64,000 nt of DNA from Pleodorina starrii (GCA_030267565.1 BRXU01000003.1:1348001-1412000), one strand, 5' to 3'. Shown: positions 12,191-25,900, counted from the first letter of the stretch. Notes: generated by a model from the letters alone, not told the origin. Numbers and translations: made by a program.

Positions 12191-15100
12191 ATGGGCCTCT
12201 TCGCTGCCTGCTTCGGCCAGAGGCAGGGGCCCAAACAGAAAGCCTTGGAAGCTTCGGAGTCCAGTAATTATGCAACAAAAAGGAAGCTGTCAGATGCGTC
12301 TCAGACCTTGCAACGTCCTCAACATCAGAGCCCGTCCGACGACCCGCCCGCGACCGCTCAACGTCGATTGGATCAGCCGCCCGGCGGGTCCGTTCCAATC
12401 ACAGCTGTGACGTTGCAAGCTACAGAGAATGCGTCTGCTTCTAATCGACTCCACAGCACTACTGAGGGCGGCCACGAGCACGGCGCAGCCCAACAGCTTC
12501 ATCACGCGAGATGGACCGTGAGCTGTGCCCAGCAGACGACGACATACAACGTGCCTACAACCAACTATGTAAGCTGTTTATTTACGTATTCTCTGCTTCT
12601 GATCTGATAATGCGCGCCGCATCGTTTCGGCTGCCATCAACTAACTCTGTCGCGCGCGCTCGGCGTCATGCATTCGTTATCAGCAGCCTCAGGAGCTGCG
12701 AGACGCGATGATCTTTGAGAGCTCGCCGGCCATTATCACGATGATTACACACAACGGCGTAGTACTGCACCAGAACCTGCAGAGCAAGCGGTACCTGGGT
12801 GACCGCGTGATGCCCACCGAAGCAGCTGCCGACGAAAGTTATGAAGATGTCCTCGCGCTCATCTTTGCGTTGGATCCCGACAAACGCCGCCGCATGATGG
12901 AGGAGCTCTACCGAACGGGAAGCGTTGCCGTATGGAAAGGTAAGGCACGAAGCCAGGCCGCCTCGAGCCACCGTGCAGGTTGAAGTAATAAGACGAGACA
13001 CCGCGCCAAATAAATGCTGTATTTGCGTGCTATACTCACCTCGCCATAGCGTACGGTGCGGCGCAGCGCAAGCAACTACGCACAGGCCTCAATGTATGCG
13101 TGTCGTTTTTCATCCCAAGCGCCTTTGCCCTCCTACCTGCACGTCTGGTCTTGGCCTCGGCGGCTTGATGAGGGAGTGGCTGGCTGGGCGCCACATACAA
13201 GCCGTTCGTTGTTTGCACGCGGCATGAGGGTTAGTTGCACCTTCGTAGGTTACGCGCAACGGCTTTGCAACGCGCGCTGTGGACCCGGCCCGATCCCCTG
13301 TTCTTGTTTCATCGCAGCTGTTGTACGAGTGCCGTACAGCCTCAACAGGGACCGTCCACGGAGCCCCAGCCGGGAGCAGGCAAGCGGCGTGCACACCCGG
13401 TCGCCAGTAGTAGTCGACAACGGCGGCGGCGGCGGCGGCGGTGGCAGCGGTGGCGGTGGCGGCGGCTGCTCTGTGTCCTGTAGGAGCGCAGGAGGGAGAG
13501 GGGAGGCGGAGCCTTACCTTAGGATTGAGCTGGATATCGGTGGGCCCAGTGGCGGCACTGGCTTCGCCGACGGCGGTGGTGGCACCAACGGAGGCGAGAG
13601 GGAGCGGGTGCCCAACTTGGGCATTGAAACGGACGTCGAGGGAGTCTGCGGTGACTGCGGCGAGGGCATCGGTGATGAGATGATCCCGATGTATCGGGGA
13701 CAACTCAGCAGGCATCCGAGCGGTGAGAAGAGAAAGGGAGAGCCTTGCTTGACATAGACACGCGCACCAGCGCGCGCCACAGTACGGGCCGCCGTGCACC
13801 TTGCAGTTTACGTCCGTCCGCCGTAGTGTAGTACAGTGATGCGCTCGGCATCTGTTCGGCATCTATCCGGAATCTGTCCGGGATCTGTATGCCCGGGATC
13901 TGTCCGGCATCTGTCCGGCATCTGTCGGGCATTTGTCCGGGATCTGTCCGGGATCCACGTTGACTTGCGTCGCGCTGCATCCCCCCTTGATTGCCTCCCA
14001 CGCACTTGCTTGTCGCTCGCCCTCCCGCGCGCCCCTTCAGAGCTGGCGGGCGCCGCACACGCCTCGGAACGCGCCACCGTCGTCGCCGCCACCGTAGCTA
14101 CCGCTATCGCTACTGTCTCCGTCGCTGCACGCTCACGTTCCGGCCTCGCAACCGAGACCATTCCGGAGCATGAAGCCGCCGACGACAACGGCGGCATCTG
14201 GCTGATTTCCACGCGCGACTCCGGCCGCTGCCCGCGGCTCAGCAGGTGCAGCGGGAACACGCTGCTGAACACCGCCGCCAACAACACCGCGGCCACGACT
14301 GCCGCTGCGGCGACCTGGACAAACGGCGGCCCGGACACGGTCGCTGGGACCTGGAGCACGGAACTGGAGCGACGGAGCCGCAGCGGTCAGCAGGCCGCAG
14401 TGACGTCGATGTCATCGCTGCACGCGCTGCTGCCGCGGAGCCGCCGCACCAGCGGCTGTCAGACCAGGCAGTCCCTGTGCGGCGGGGGCACCGGGCTGTG
14501 TGGAGCGCCGTCAGCGATGTCGGGGGCGGCAGCGATGGAGGACTCTCCGGCGGTGGCTCAGGTGTTTTCGGCCAGCGGCTTGTTCATGACGGGCCAGGAT
14601 CCACTGGGTGGGTATTGCTTGGTTTTAGAGATCCAGGCCTGGTTCTGGATCCAGATTCGGGGTCCTGTTTGGATCTGCTTACTTGATTCCAGGTGGACCT
14701 GGAACTCGCCATCATTGGGATGAGTTTCTTGAGTCATAGGCCATGCGATAGCCCAACAGAACCAAACGGCCCTTCGTTCCCAGCCCATCAGGGACGCCCG
14801 TACCTTGACTGCCCGCCTGATGCCCCCGCCCACCTCCCTACGACGTGCCCGCCGTGCCAATCTCCAAGTTGTTGTGTAATGAAAAGTGACACAACACAAG
14901 TGCACCCAGCAGTCACCCTCCGCCCTGTATCCCTGCCACCCTCCTTTCGATTCGCTTCACTGCGGTACCGGTGTCTTTTTTCTTATCCATCACTTAACTC
15001 CCGCTGGCGTCAAACACCTCGCTACCTGTATGTTGCTCCAGCCCCAGCCAACCGCACCTTGACCAACCCTGCTCTCAAGTCTCAACCCCGTGCCCGCGTG

Positions 15101-16722
15101 CCCACCCACCGTACCTGCACGCAGCCACATCCAGCTTTGCAACCTTCGTTACCGGCCCAACATCCTTTTTGGTACCGTCAACAAGAGATATCTGCAGCGT
15201 CCCGGCACCGGTCATCGCTCCAGCCACCGCCCGAAACGCGCCTTCGCCGCAGCCGCTGCTGCCATCACCGGGCCCGGTCGCTGCCGGCAGCCTTGGACTG
15301 ACCGGCGATGGCGCCCGGGCCCTCGCCGGCGCCACCGGAATGCTGGGAGTACCCCGAGTCGGGAGCGGCACCAGCAGCGGCGCCAGGCATCCGCAGCCGC
15401 GGCGAACCATCTCTGCCCTAGCGCTGAGCCACGCCCACGGTCCGTCATCCGCGCGAAGTTCCGCAACCCTTTCGCCAACCATTGCTGCCGCCGCCGCCGC
15501 TTTAGCCGCCGCCGCCGCCACTGGCTCCTCGCTCACCGCTCAGCCCTCCGGTTATCGTGCGCTGGCGTTCGCCCTGTCGCTTGGAACCTCACCGCTAGCG
15601 GTGTCTTACCCGCGGAACAACAGCGGTGGCGTTGCGTCGCTGGTGTCATCTCCGCGGATGAGGGCAACCTCCGTCTTCCAACGGTCCAGCACCGTTACGG
15701 GCGCCGCCGCCGCCGCCGCCGCTGCCGCCAGTACCGCCGCCAACGCAATCTTGTGCGGTCGTACCGGCGGCGGCAGCGGCTCAGTGGTAGTAGCGCCGCG
15801 CGGCGCCAGCGCCGGCGCCGGCGCTGGCGCCGGCGCCAGTGGCTTTGCGCGGCTGGCAGCTTCCCTGCCGCCAGCCGCCAACTCAAGCTCCAATAACGAG
15901 GCCTCGAGGACTCAGGTGGCGGCGGCCGACTCACCATTTCCAAATGCCAGCAATCGCGACCGGCGGGCTTTCAGCGTGGTGCTCGCACCCCAGGGCCGGA
16001 GCGCCGGCGGAGGCGCCGCCTGCTGTGGCGAATTTCACCATATTGATGAGGACACAAGTACGGACGTTGGCGGCGCGAGTGCGCTGCTGACGGGAATCGA
16101 TGATGAGGCGGTGTGGCGCCGGCCGTTTGATGTCAAGCCACAGCGCTGCGGCGATGGGGCTGCTGGTGGCAGCAGCCTGGCTGCTATCAGCTGTGGCGGC
16201 CGGTTTCAGACCGGCGGCCAGGTCCTCACGCCAGTGCTGCGAGAGGCATTGGGCAGGGCCGAAGGGCGCGGCGGGCCCCGGGTGCAACCCTCCTCGGCGT
16301 CTACGGCAGTGCCGCCGATGGTGGGTCGCCCGGCCTCCGCTTGATTATTGGCTTGTCATGCATGCATCCGTATTGCGCTGTATCGATCGATCGTACCCTG
16401 GAGCGTAGCGCCGTCCTTGCAGCACCGTTAATAACATCCCGAACATATCAAAGCGAGTTTCTGAAATTCAAACCAATGTAGCTATGTATGGATTCGGAAC
16501 CCGAACGTAACTGCAGGCCGACACGGGAGTCGTCATAATCGCCGATGCGGACCAGTCGCCGTTTTGTACGGGGCGGGCTGCGGCCGCGGCGACGGGGCTT
16601 GGGCTTGGGCCGTTTCGGGTTGCGGAAGAAGAGAAAAACGCACAAAAGCCCGGAGAAGAAGGAGCAGCGCTGTGGCCGCAGCAGGGGGAGCAGCCGCAGG
16701 AGGAACACCTGCAGGCGCAGGC

Positions 16723-16754
<32 letters not shown>

Positions 16755-19700
16755 TGGGGAGGGAGCCGCTGTTGCTGGTGCGGCTGCCTACGCAAGGGGA
16801 GGAGGATCTAGATGCGGAGGATGTGTTGGTGTTGCAGGAAGTGGAGGAGGAGGTTGAGGGAGATGGTGATGAGGTCCTGGGGCCGCAGTGCTGGCACGAG
16901 GTGTGGGCTACGTCGGCCCGGGACCCGGTCACGGGGGACCCCGTCATCGTGCTCACACAGATGGACGTCACGGGGAAGGTGAGGAGTGCGGGAGTCATCA
17001 TAACTATGAGTGGTCATCAGAGCGCACACAGGGAGGGAATGGGAGAGGCGAAGAGGAGGGAAGGTGAATGAGGGACACAGGTAACAGAGACGATGCGACG
17101 CAGCAGGTATGGGACGGATGGGATGGGATGGGTTGACATTCTCACGGGGTTGCTTCTATCTTTGTGAGAAGAAACAAGGAGGGCCGGGCGTGGGGCGTTG
17201 CTTGTATGGGGATCAAGCATACAGCTGACGGATTGTGCAGTACTGCAGAACCAGCAGTACCTCCTCCGATACCTCGATCCCATTTTCCCGTACCCTTCAT
17301 TTTCCTTCGCTCTAATCTCTCAAACACACGCACTGTCTGCCGCTATCTATCGGTAGCGGTAGCGGGAGAGGCCTGCCTGGGATCGGGACAACCCGACACC
17401 CCACCTCTCCTGCTCCTATAACCCACGTCTCGGCTCAATCGGGGTTTATTTTTATTTTTATTTTTATTATTACGCTAACTCCGTTTACTCTGACCTGCCC
17501 TCCTCCCTCAGGTCATCGCCGAGCGCCACCTTGCTCTGGTGATGGAGACGGAGCACCGCCTGGTGGAGCAGCTCTTCCCGCGACACATACTGCAGTACAT
17601 CACGGAGGAGTGGACGAGCACGGCGGAAGGGGCGGGAGGACGAGAAGCAGGAGGAGGAGGAGTGGGAGCGGGCGGAGGAGGCGCCGGCGGTCAGGGGGAT
17701 GGCGCGGTGGACGGTGGCAAAGGAAATGGCGGCGGCGGTGGCAGTCTCTGCTGGCGACCTGTGATACGCGATTGTAATGCGCTGGCCACATCCCACGCTG
17801 AGGTGAGCGGCGAACAAATAACCCACGGGTCGATTCTGGCCGTCGTGCTGGTATGATAACCCTGTCCAAATGCAATGACTACGTAGCCGCCTTTCGTTCG
17901 TTCCTCGATCCGCCCCCGCCCCTTTTCCCCGCCCCGCGCCAGGTCACATTGCTGTTCGCGGACATCAAAGGTGCGGTCGCCAGCAGATCGATGACGATCT
18001 GCTGAGGGCTACATACATGCATGCCGGGATGCTGTGGCACGCGCACAGGCCCTCTAATAACCCAATCAGCAGCAGATAAAGACGTAACCACAGACGTATG
18101 GCCCAGGGGTCGGCAGATGGCCGCGGCGTGGCAGCCCAGTTGCACCCCCTCTGCCCACTTGTATGTACATACTGCAGTATCCTGGCTAGTGTCCAGCATG
18201 CACCTGACAAGTTACGATGAAGGCGGATACAACACATATGGGGGGTCTTCCAGACGCCAGGCAGTTTAAAACAAACGCATTTTTCAACTCCTCGCCTTGA
18301 TTGACTTGATTGGCGGATGTTGAGTGGATTCACGTTTTCAATCCGTTTTCATGTGGTGCCGCCGCCAGGTTTTACGCCAATGTGCAAGGAGGTGGAGCCT
18401 CGGCAGGTATAATGTTGTCCTGGCATTATCTGGGAAAGAATACGTGCGGGTACCCAGATGTGATTCGAGTGAGACGGAGGCACGGAGCCCAGACGTTGAG
18501 CGGTGGGAAACGCAACCCGTCCAAATAAAAATTCCGCCACCTACCGCGGTATGTAGTGGTATGTACCCGCCGAAGAGGCATCAGTCTCCTCCCTTATTAA
18601 CACACGCTAGGGCTTACGGTCCACTCCGTAAATAAACTTTCCTTATTCCGCCGCGTCTCATCAGAGTGCACCCACCTCTTCATGTCCCATCTACCACCTC
18701 ATCAGGTGATGTCTCTGCTCAACTCGCTGTATTCCCGGTACGACGCAATGCTGGACACGTACGGCGTCTACAAGGTATATATGTACGCATGAGCGCGCGG
18801 TCCACAACGCTTCGATACATGTGCCTGCTTCTCCCATAATGCTCTAGATACATCTCCTGGTAAACATGCATCGGTTCGGAATGCGCGCCCTCGGTCATGA
18901 AACCCTTTGTTTAGCCCTGCTTTCGCCTTGCTTGCTGATGCCCCTGCTTCCCTTACTGCCCTGTCCCCCCTGCTGCTGCCCATCCATCCAGGTTGAGACC
19001 ATCGGCGACTGCTACTTTGTGGCGGGTGGCCTGATCCACGAGGACGAGGACGGCATGGCGGCGGTGAGGGGAGGAGGCGGAGGCGGCGGAGGCGGAGGAG
19101 GCGGAGGAGGCACTGATGGCGAGGAGGAGGAGGAAGAAGGGGACCCACTTCACGCCGAGAGAGTCTTTGGCTTCGCAAAGGTGAGCTAGCTAGGGCTCCG
19201 TCAAACATGCCGGATGGGGCGGGTGTAGTTAGTTGGCTGTGCTGAGCACAGTTGATTGGTTCTCATGCGGGCATATTCTTGTATCAGGAAGCAAGGTGTG
19301 GCAGCAAACGGTGTGCGTGGCAGGGCAGTCAGGTTGAGGGCCCGGACCCTGTATACTCCTACCTGCATGGGGTCCGCCGGCGGGCGGGCATGGATGGCTC
19401 GCTAGCTACAGCTGCCCGCCTGCTGCACGTCCTCTGTTGCCACTGTTCGTTTTCGGCCAGCCTGATGACTTCTCCAGGAGGGTAATAAGATGAGGGAAGG
19501 GGGGTCATGTGGTTGGTCCCAAAGATGAACCGAAAATTCATTTTGGATATTTTCGCAGGGCTGTTATTTCGAATCTAAGATGCATGCAGCCCCCCAAGCA
19601 CACTTTCCTAAGATGGAGGGTTGGGGCCCCCGTCTTTCAGCCAAGCAAGATGGGAATGTGGCCCCCCTCCGTCAAGCTCAAGATGGGGATACCGACCCCC

Positions 19701-22151
19701 CTCAAGACACTTCAGACGACGAACGCATTCCCATCACCGCACTCTCAGATGTGCATTCTGAGCCCGACATTGCTGTACGGTTGAAGCGTTGAATAGCCGT
19801 GCAGGCAGCAACTGTAACCTTTGTTAGGCTTGCCTTCCAGACTGGCTTAACTGCGCATGTTATCAAACAATTTGCTATCCTACCATGATTGCTATCTTAT
19901 TATAATGTCGCCTCCAAACACCCGGATAACCTTCTTCGTTCATGTACGCGCAAATCAATGAACAGGAGGGGACAGGATATGCAGAACTTTTCTATATTGC
20001 ATCCTTTGGCTCGGGCGTGTCAAGTTGCACAGTCCTGGCAGGTTGCTTTGCCGAGTGCACCACGGTGCACCTCCTGTCATGTCATCCACCTCTAAAAATG
20101 CCAGCCGCGTTGATCGTTTGTATCGCGAGGGCTTTCGTTTTGAGCTAAAAAATAGCCGATTTGGCACTTCTTTCAAAAAAGCTAGGTCACATCGGCAACT
20201 TTTTCAGTAAGGCCTCAGGGCCAGATGACAAAGCTTAATGTTCTACAAAAGGTTAGGAATACATAAACTTTGCAAAGCTGAAACGTTGTGAGGTTGTAGT
20301 AGGGTCAAGGGTGTCACTGTACGATACCAGGTACGTTCCGAGCTCGCCACTTAGTGCGGCTGAGCAACGGGCTTTGCAGCAGACCTACATGTGGGGTTGC
20401 ACACGACATCTTAGGACGGAGCTGAGGGGTTGGTGCTGCTGTCTATGGATGGTGCTGGGGGTCCCCAGACCCAAGCCGAGTTGCGGCAGGACACCCTTGC
20501 AAAACAAGTGAAGATGGCGTTGTGACCCCCCGCACACATATCTAAGATGGAAGACAAGACACCCTTGGAATTATCTTAGAAGTGCCGAAGGGGGGCAGTA
20601 AACCTATCTAGATGAGCAGATGAGGGACCGACCCCCCCCCCAAGATGAGGATGAGTGACCCAAGTTATTACCCTCCGCTTCTCCTACATGCATTTGTCTT
20701 GAAAGTTGCGATTTGTAAGACACGCGGTCGATGTGTGGCTAAATATAACGTCGTCCTGTGGGTGTTGTTAATTGATAATGACGTGCAAACCCATATGCAT
20801 GACCGGTTTGTCCTGATGACCGGTTTGTCCTGCGTGCCGCTCCTCTCTGTTCCTCTAATTTCACTGCCTCCCTTTCCCACGCCACGCCCCACGCCCCACG
20901 CCCCCAGGCCATGCTTTCCGCCGCGTCCGAGGTGTTGATGCCCACCAGCGGCTCACCGGTTGAGATCCGCATCGGCCTGCACACCGGGCCCGTGGTCAGC
21001 GGGGTGGTGGGCACCCGCATGCCCCGCTTCTGTCTGTTCGGGGACACGGTCAACACGGCCAGCCGCATGGAGAGCACCGGGCTGCCAGGGGCGATACACG
21101 CGTCTGAGGCAACCTTCCGGAAACTGGCAGCGGTCAGCAGAGCCGGCTGGGAGGCCACCGGCGGCATCGAGGTGAGGAAGTGCGGGGCGGGCGGGGGCGG
21201 GGGGCGGTGCGGCGGTTGAAAGCCCCATGCAGAACCCGTAATTAGCACTTACATACCTCCTCTCACTGAACAGCGAGGCTTGCCACCACCACGTGCCTTC
21301 ATTTGCTACTACCGACATGTTCGTGCTGCGTGCGGTCAACACACATCTATCGATCGATGTGCCGGCGTGATAATTGCACGTATGCATGCATATTGCGACC
21401 GCAGGTCAAGGGCAAGGGCCTCATGCAAACCTACGTCTGGCGGCCCCGAAGACACGACGAGGTCAGAAGAGACGACCCTCAGCAGCAGCAGCAGCAGCAG
21501 CTAATGCCGCCCTCCGGTGGTAGCCGGTCAGCATCAGGTCATGGAAGTCCGCATCCGGCGGCGGCTGGTGGTGGCTTCACCGCCGCCGCCGGCGGCGGCG
21601 GCTCAGGCGGTGCTGTCTGCCACAGCGGCGGCGACGGCGGTGGCGGAAGTGCAGCCGCTGCCGCCGCCGATTACGTTGTTACCGCCGCGGAGGAAGGTGC
21701 CGCTGCTGGCGGCAGCGGCGCTGGGGCTGCTGGCGGCAGCGGCGACGACGCCGCCGGCGGCAGCGCCAGCAGAGGTAGTAGTTATGGGAGTGGCCGAAGC
21801 GTTGCGCAATCTCAGCGGGGGATGCTGTCAGCCGAGCTTCTGTCAACGCAGGGCAGAAACGAGCCAGCGCTGACGCTGCTCTTGAACCTCATTACGTGTG
21901 GGGCCTCCAACGGCGGCCGCAGGGCGTCGTACCGCTGCTCCTTCGACGGCTTTCATATGCGGGAGGATCCAGAGTCGCCGACGCTGCCATCGCCACCGCC
22001 GCCAGCGCCGCCGCCATCACCACCACTGCCATCATCATCACCATCGCCAGCAGCGCCACCGGTGTGGCCTGATGAACACCGTCGTCAGAGCGAGCGGCAG
22101 CTGTACGGCGTAAGAGACGCTGCCGCGCCGTCAAGTCCTTCACGAACTTGA
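12191..22151 (+). CDS. Predicted guanylate cyclase, copy 2 (complete)
   Basis: Exons: 12191-12568, 12693-12939 (12687 is an alternative start), 13318-13722, 14041-14607, 15125-16320, 16517-16978, 17512-17802, 17943-17970, 18369-18406, 18706-18774, 18992-19180, 20908-21171, 21405-22151. They sum to 1627 codons with phase kept throughout. The start is MGLFAACF, with Gly2 and Cys7 as in copy 3. Residues 127-217 are the N-half of a PAS-like domain ([20 protein letters not shown] ... VWKG-VVRVP). About 840 residues of Gly/Ala/Ser/Gln-rich protein follow, then the PAS C-half (about 1056-1085), a helical linker (1086-1182), the catalytic domain (1183-1392) and a 234-residue tail. Both metal Asp, guanine-type Glu and Cys, and the Asn/Arg pair are present. 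Intron 16321-16516 is absent from the other copies; intron 19181-20907 is unusually long; intron 18407-18705 carries a SINE-like fragment. An upstream in-frame ATG at 12140 is possible but lacks the Met-Gly context. Confidence 0.88.
13846..13962 (+). repeat. Minisatellite of about 10-15 bp units in intron 3 of cyclase copy 2
   Basis: Repeated variants of GGCATCTGTCC and GGGATCTGTCC lie between the exons ending at 13722 and starting at 14041. Confidence 0.75.
18420..18645 (+). mobile_element. 5'-truncated SINE-like copy inside intron of cyclase copy 2
   Basis: Contains the body and tail of the element at 9305-9771 (GTGCGGGTACCCAGATGTGA, AGAGGCATCAGTCT, GGGCTTACGGTCCA) but not the tRNA-like head. 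It is more diverged than the two long copies. It lies in the sense direction within the 299-base intron 18407-18705. Confidence 0.7.
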
Positions 22152-22264
22152 ACATACGTTCATTCAGCTAGCATACCTATAGATGCGGCAAGCAAGGTTC
22201 GTGTACGCGCAAGTGCGTTGTTATGCCTAGTTAGGTAGGTTTCGTTTTGGGGTTCATTGGGTTT

Positions 22265-22269
22265 TGTAA
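22265..22269 (+). promoter_or_regulatory. TGTAA poly(A) signal of cyclase copy 2
   Basis: TGTAA is the usual volvocine polyadenylation signal. This one lies 114 bases after the stop codon of copy 2. Confidence 0.6.
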
Positions 22270-25200
22270 AAGGGGCGCTAGGCGGTGGTACGCGCGCTCC
22301 CGGCGGCTTTGCTGGCTGGGCGGGCTTCGCCCGCCCAGGTGCGTGTATGTGTGGCTGTGGTATGTAGAAGCGGGCTGCTGCGGCCGGGCGGGCTGGGGGC
22401 GGAGTCGTGGTACGGTATTGGGGATGCTGGGCGGGCGGCGCTGACGATAGGATGATGTATGTGTGGTGTGTGGTAGCGATGGTGGTGTAGTGTTCGTTAA
22501 TGGTTGGTTAGTTCGTTTCGGAACGAAGATAGAAGAGGTTGGTTTATTTGGCGGTGATTGATGCGTGGTTGCGGCGGCGGCGTCACCATCCAGATAGAGC
22601 GACTACACCTACCCTGCCCACCTACCGAGACGATCGAAACGGCGGACGGCGGCTGCCATTCACGGCGGTGTGAAAATGATGCTGCTGTGACGACGAGGGC
22701 CCGACGCCGGGAATGAACACCGCCGTGGGGCCGGCAGCAGATGCAGCCTAACGATCGAGGTGCAGCAGGAGCGCACGAGAGAGCGAATGAGAGAATGCGT
22801 GGCGGGTGCAACGTGGCATTGGGCGGACGGGCGCTCCATCCACCCGCGCGTATGGTAGTCCGCCGCATTCCGTGCGCCACTGTCTTGTCCGGTCGATGGC
22901 GTCGGCGGCGGGTGCACAGCAGCCTAGCAGCTCCAGCAGCTGCTGGTGGGAAGACAGGTAGGTTTGCACATACCGACACGCGCGCACGGATGTTGCCTTT
23001 TTTTCCGCCGGGACCTAAAATTTGCAGCTATTTGGAAGATATGGGGAAGTCTGCGCCGTGCGGCGGTCACGCGCGCGCATACATCGGCGCCAGCAGCCTT
23101 ACATAAGTGTCCGTAAGGTTGTATGTATGTCAGTTGTTGGTTACGTACCATACGTACGTACGCAAAAACAGCCCGAGTCGTCGTCGGTTGTTATTCGTTG
23201 GTGCGTTCTTTTTAAGCTAGAATAGAGCCCGCCGTCTAATTGGCACGCACATGCCGTACGTATGTATGGCAATACATACATGTATGTGTGTGCATCATCC
23301 ACACCTAATAAACACCCCTGCATGCCGTCCTTTCTAGGGGCCAGTTTTTGGTCTTCATGCAAGGGCCGGCACCATAATTATTGTCCGTCCGTCGCTGCTA
23401 CATCAGATGCCATACATGCATGCAGACATATGGGGGCAGTACATTGCTTGGCGCGTGTACGACATACACCTGTTCCAGGGGTTTTCGGGTTTCGTTCGGG
23501 TAGGTCCGCCGTTGAGAGAGCCAGACCCGTTTACATTCGTAGATTGCTCTCACTGCTCAAACAGCCGCGGGGTATGTTTCAATGTTGTATGTATGTATGC
23601 ATGTATGTATGTATTGGAGACCAACAGTAATGCGTGTGTGGGCTGCTGGTGCATGTGCGTATGTATGCGCGTTTCTTTGTCTGTACGTACCTCCATTTCG
23701 GTGCGTGACTAGCTAGCTGTCCTGCTAGGTAGTTGTCCAGTCGTCGGTCGGTTCGTTGTGTGCAGTACACCGGCTGTGCCGTACACATCTCACTTTCATA
23801 CACGCATCTGGATGCCTGCACGCACGTAGGGCCGCCGGGTGCGGGGCGGGAACGGATCTGATGACTACTTATTACCTGCTGCTCACTAACTTCCATCGAT
23901 CTGCTGCCGTAAATACGCGTATAGCGTATGGTACGTGCGTGTACGTCCAATTATTTGCCGTGCAGCTGGGTCACGTACGAACATGCATGCATGCCATACC
24001 CACTCTTTCCATACCGTTCCATACTATCGGCGGCGGCGACACCGACACACGTCGGTTATTATTGTCGTCGGTTATTATTGTCATAAATACAACATGGTAT
24101 TCGTGCGGATAAGGTACATATGTACACCCGCCCGCTGTATGTACAGGTGTAAGCGCCCGCATGCATGTGTGTGGCGGTAGGTCCGTTCATTTTTTGTTTG
24201 GGTTCCGGAGCGGCGGGTAGTCGCCCGTACGTAGCCACTGAACCGCCTCTACTTCGATGCGGGGTGCGTGGCATGTCTGGTGGTTTATCTAATCCCCCCC
24301 TCTGCTGTGTATGTGTGTGTGTGCGCGCGCGGGCATGCGCGCGTGCGTACGTGCCAGGGGCAGCAGCAGGCGGCCAGCTGCGTGCCCCCCTCCGTCTGGC
24401 CCTCTTCGTTCGCTGTCTTCTTCTTCGTTACACTGCGCTAATTTTGCTTGTGCGCGCCCACACAACACAAACGCATGCCGGCAGCAGTGATTTTTCACGC
24501 ACGGACGGGGCGAGAGCGGATCCTCGCCTGCCTGCATGGGCGATACATGCATGCTGCTGCTGCTAGCTGGAGATGATGTGAGTGGTGATGAAGAGATGGA
24601 GTGGAGCAAGAGGATATAAAGCAAGGGCGCGTTTATTTTTTGGATGTATGCATGTATGCATGGCATGTATGTTTGCGCCTCCTTTTGCTGTATGTGCTGT
24701 GATCTAGCTATCTGTAGCTAGCTAGATGCGTCATCATCACGTGCGAGCCGTTATTAGTTGTATGCATTAAATTCACTACTTGCCGCCCTTCATCATGACG
24801 ACATACATACATTCGTTCCCTGCCGGCCTGCGTGTGAGTATTTCCTTAGAGGACTCACCAATCGCGCACGGATGCATGCGTGTCCGTCATGGTAGGTCCG
24901 TCCTATGCCACCGCGCGCAACGCACCGCATACGTAACTTCGCGCATATATGCATTCTTTAGCTAGCGAAGAAAGTGCATGCAGTAACCTTGCAACAAGCA
25001 AGGTGTTTGTTGACGAGCTAAACGAACAACTAACGTGCGCGGATTGCCGGCGGCGTACCTCGATCGATCGGTTGCAGCGCGCGGTAGACCACGGTATGAT
25101 GAGCTCGCTAGACTGACTGCGGCGGTACGTAGGTCGGGGAGGTGCGCTGATGACATGTGGGCTATGTCTATCTTGGTGGCTGGGCAGTTTTTCTTACTAC

Positions 25201-25900
25201 ATATGTACGTACCATGCCCGGCCTTGCTTCCGGCCGGGTGCGTGTAAGTTCGTTTTAATCCATCTGTATGTCATCTCATATCTACATATATACCAGGGAC
25301 GGCATCCATCCGACGGAGTTGTCGCGCGAGGCTAGGCACCCCTACAAGCTACTCCCATCCCTTCCCTCACGGTGGGGTATGAACCCACTTGGACTCACGT
25401 GCTGGACGGGAGGGGGGCAGGGTAGGGTGCGCGGAAGGCCGGGCCGGTGTATGCGTGTGTGTAAGTGGTCCTTGCAATCTATCAGCAGTTTATTTCCTAT
25501 TTAGGCACGGCTCGCACGCACCGTGTTGATTGGGACGGACGGGTTTATTTGACTAATATTCGCATGCAAGGTTAGTTGTGAAAAACTTGGGCTCACTGTA
25601 ACGAACGGTGTCCGTGAAAGTAAGGGGGCACGGCGGTGATGAGAGCGAGCGAGGCGAATGAAACGGCGACGGCGACGGCGGTGCAACGAGTCGCGTCGGG
25701 CTGCTGGGTTGGGCCTTCAACACTGCTGATGCGTGCAGGAGGAGCTGCTCGCGACGACAGCACAATCCAGGCAAACGCAAACGAGCACGCACGCAGTCAT
25801 CATCAGGCGCACCAATGCAAGCCTTGCGCCGGGACGAGGGAAACGACACCGCGACCACACCACAGTTCTGCTAGCCGGCCCGACCGCCTTGACGCATATT

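Noticed and set aside
13110..13862. 250-residue minus-strand frame opposite cyclase copy 2
   Set aside because: It runs antisense to the in-phase exon 13318-13722 and is a GC-rich shadow.
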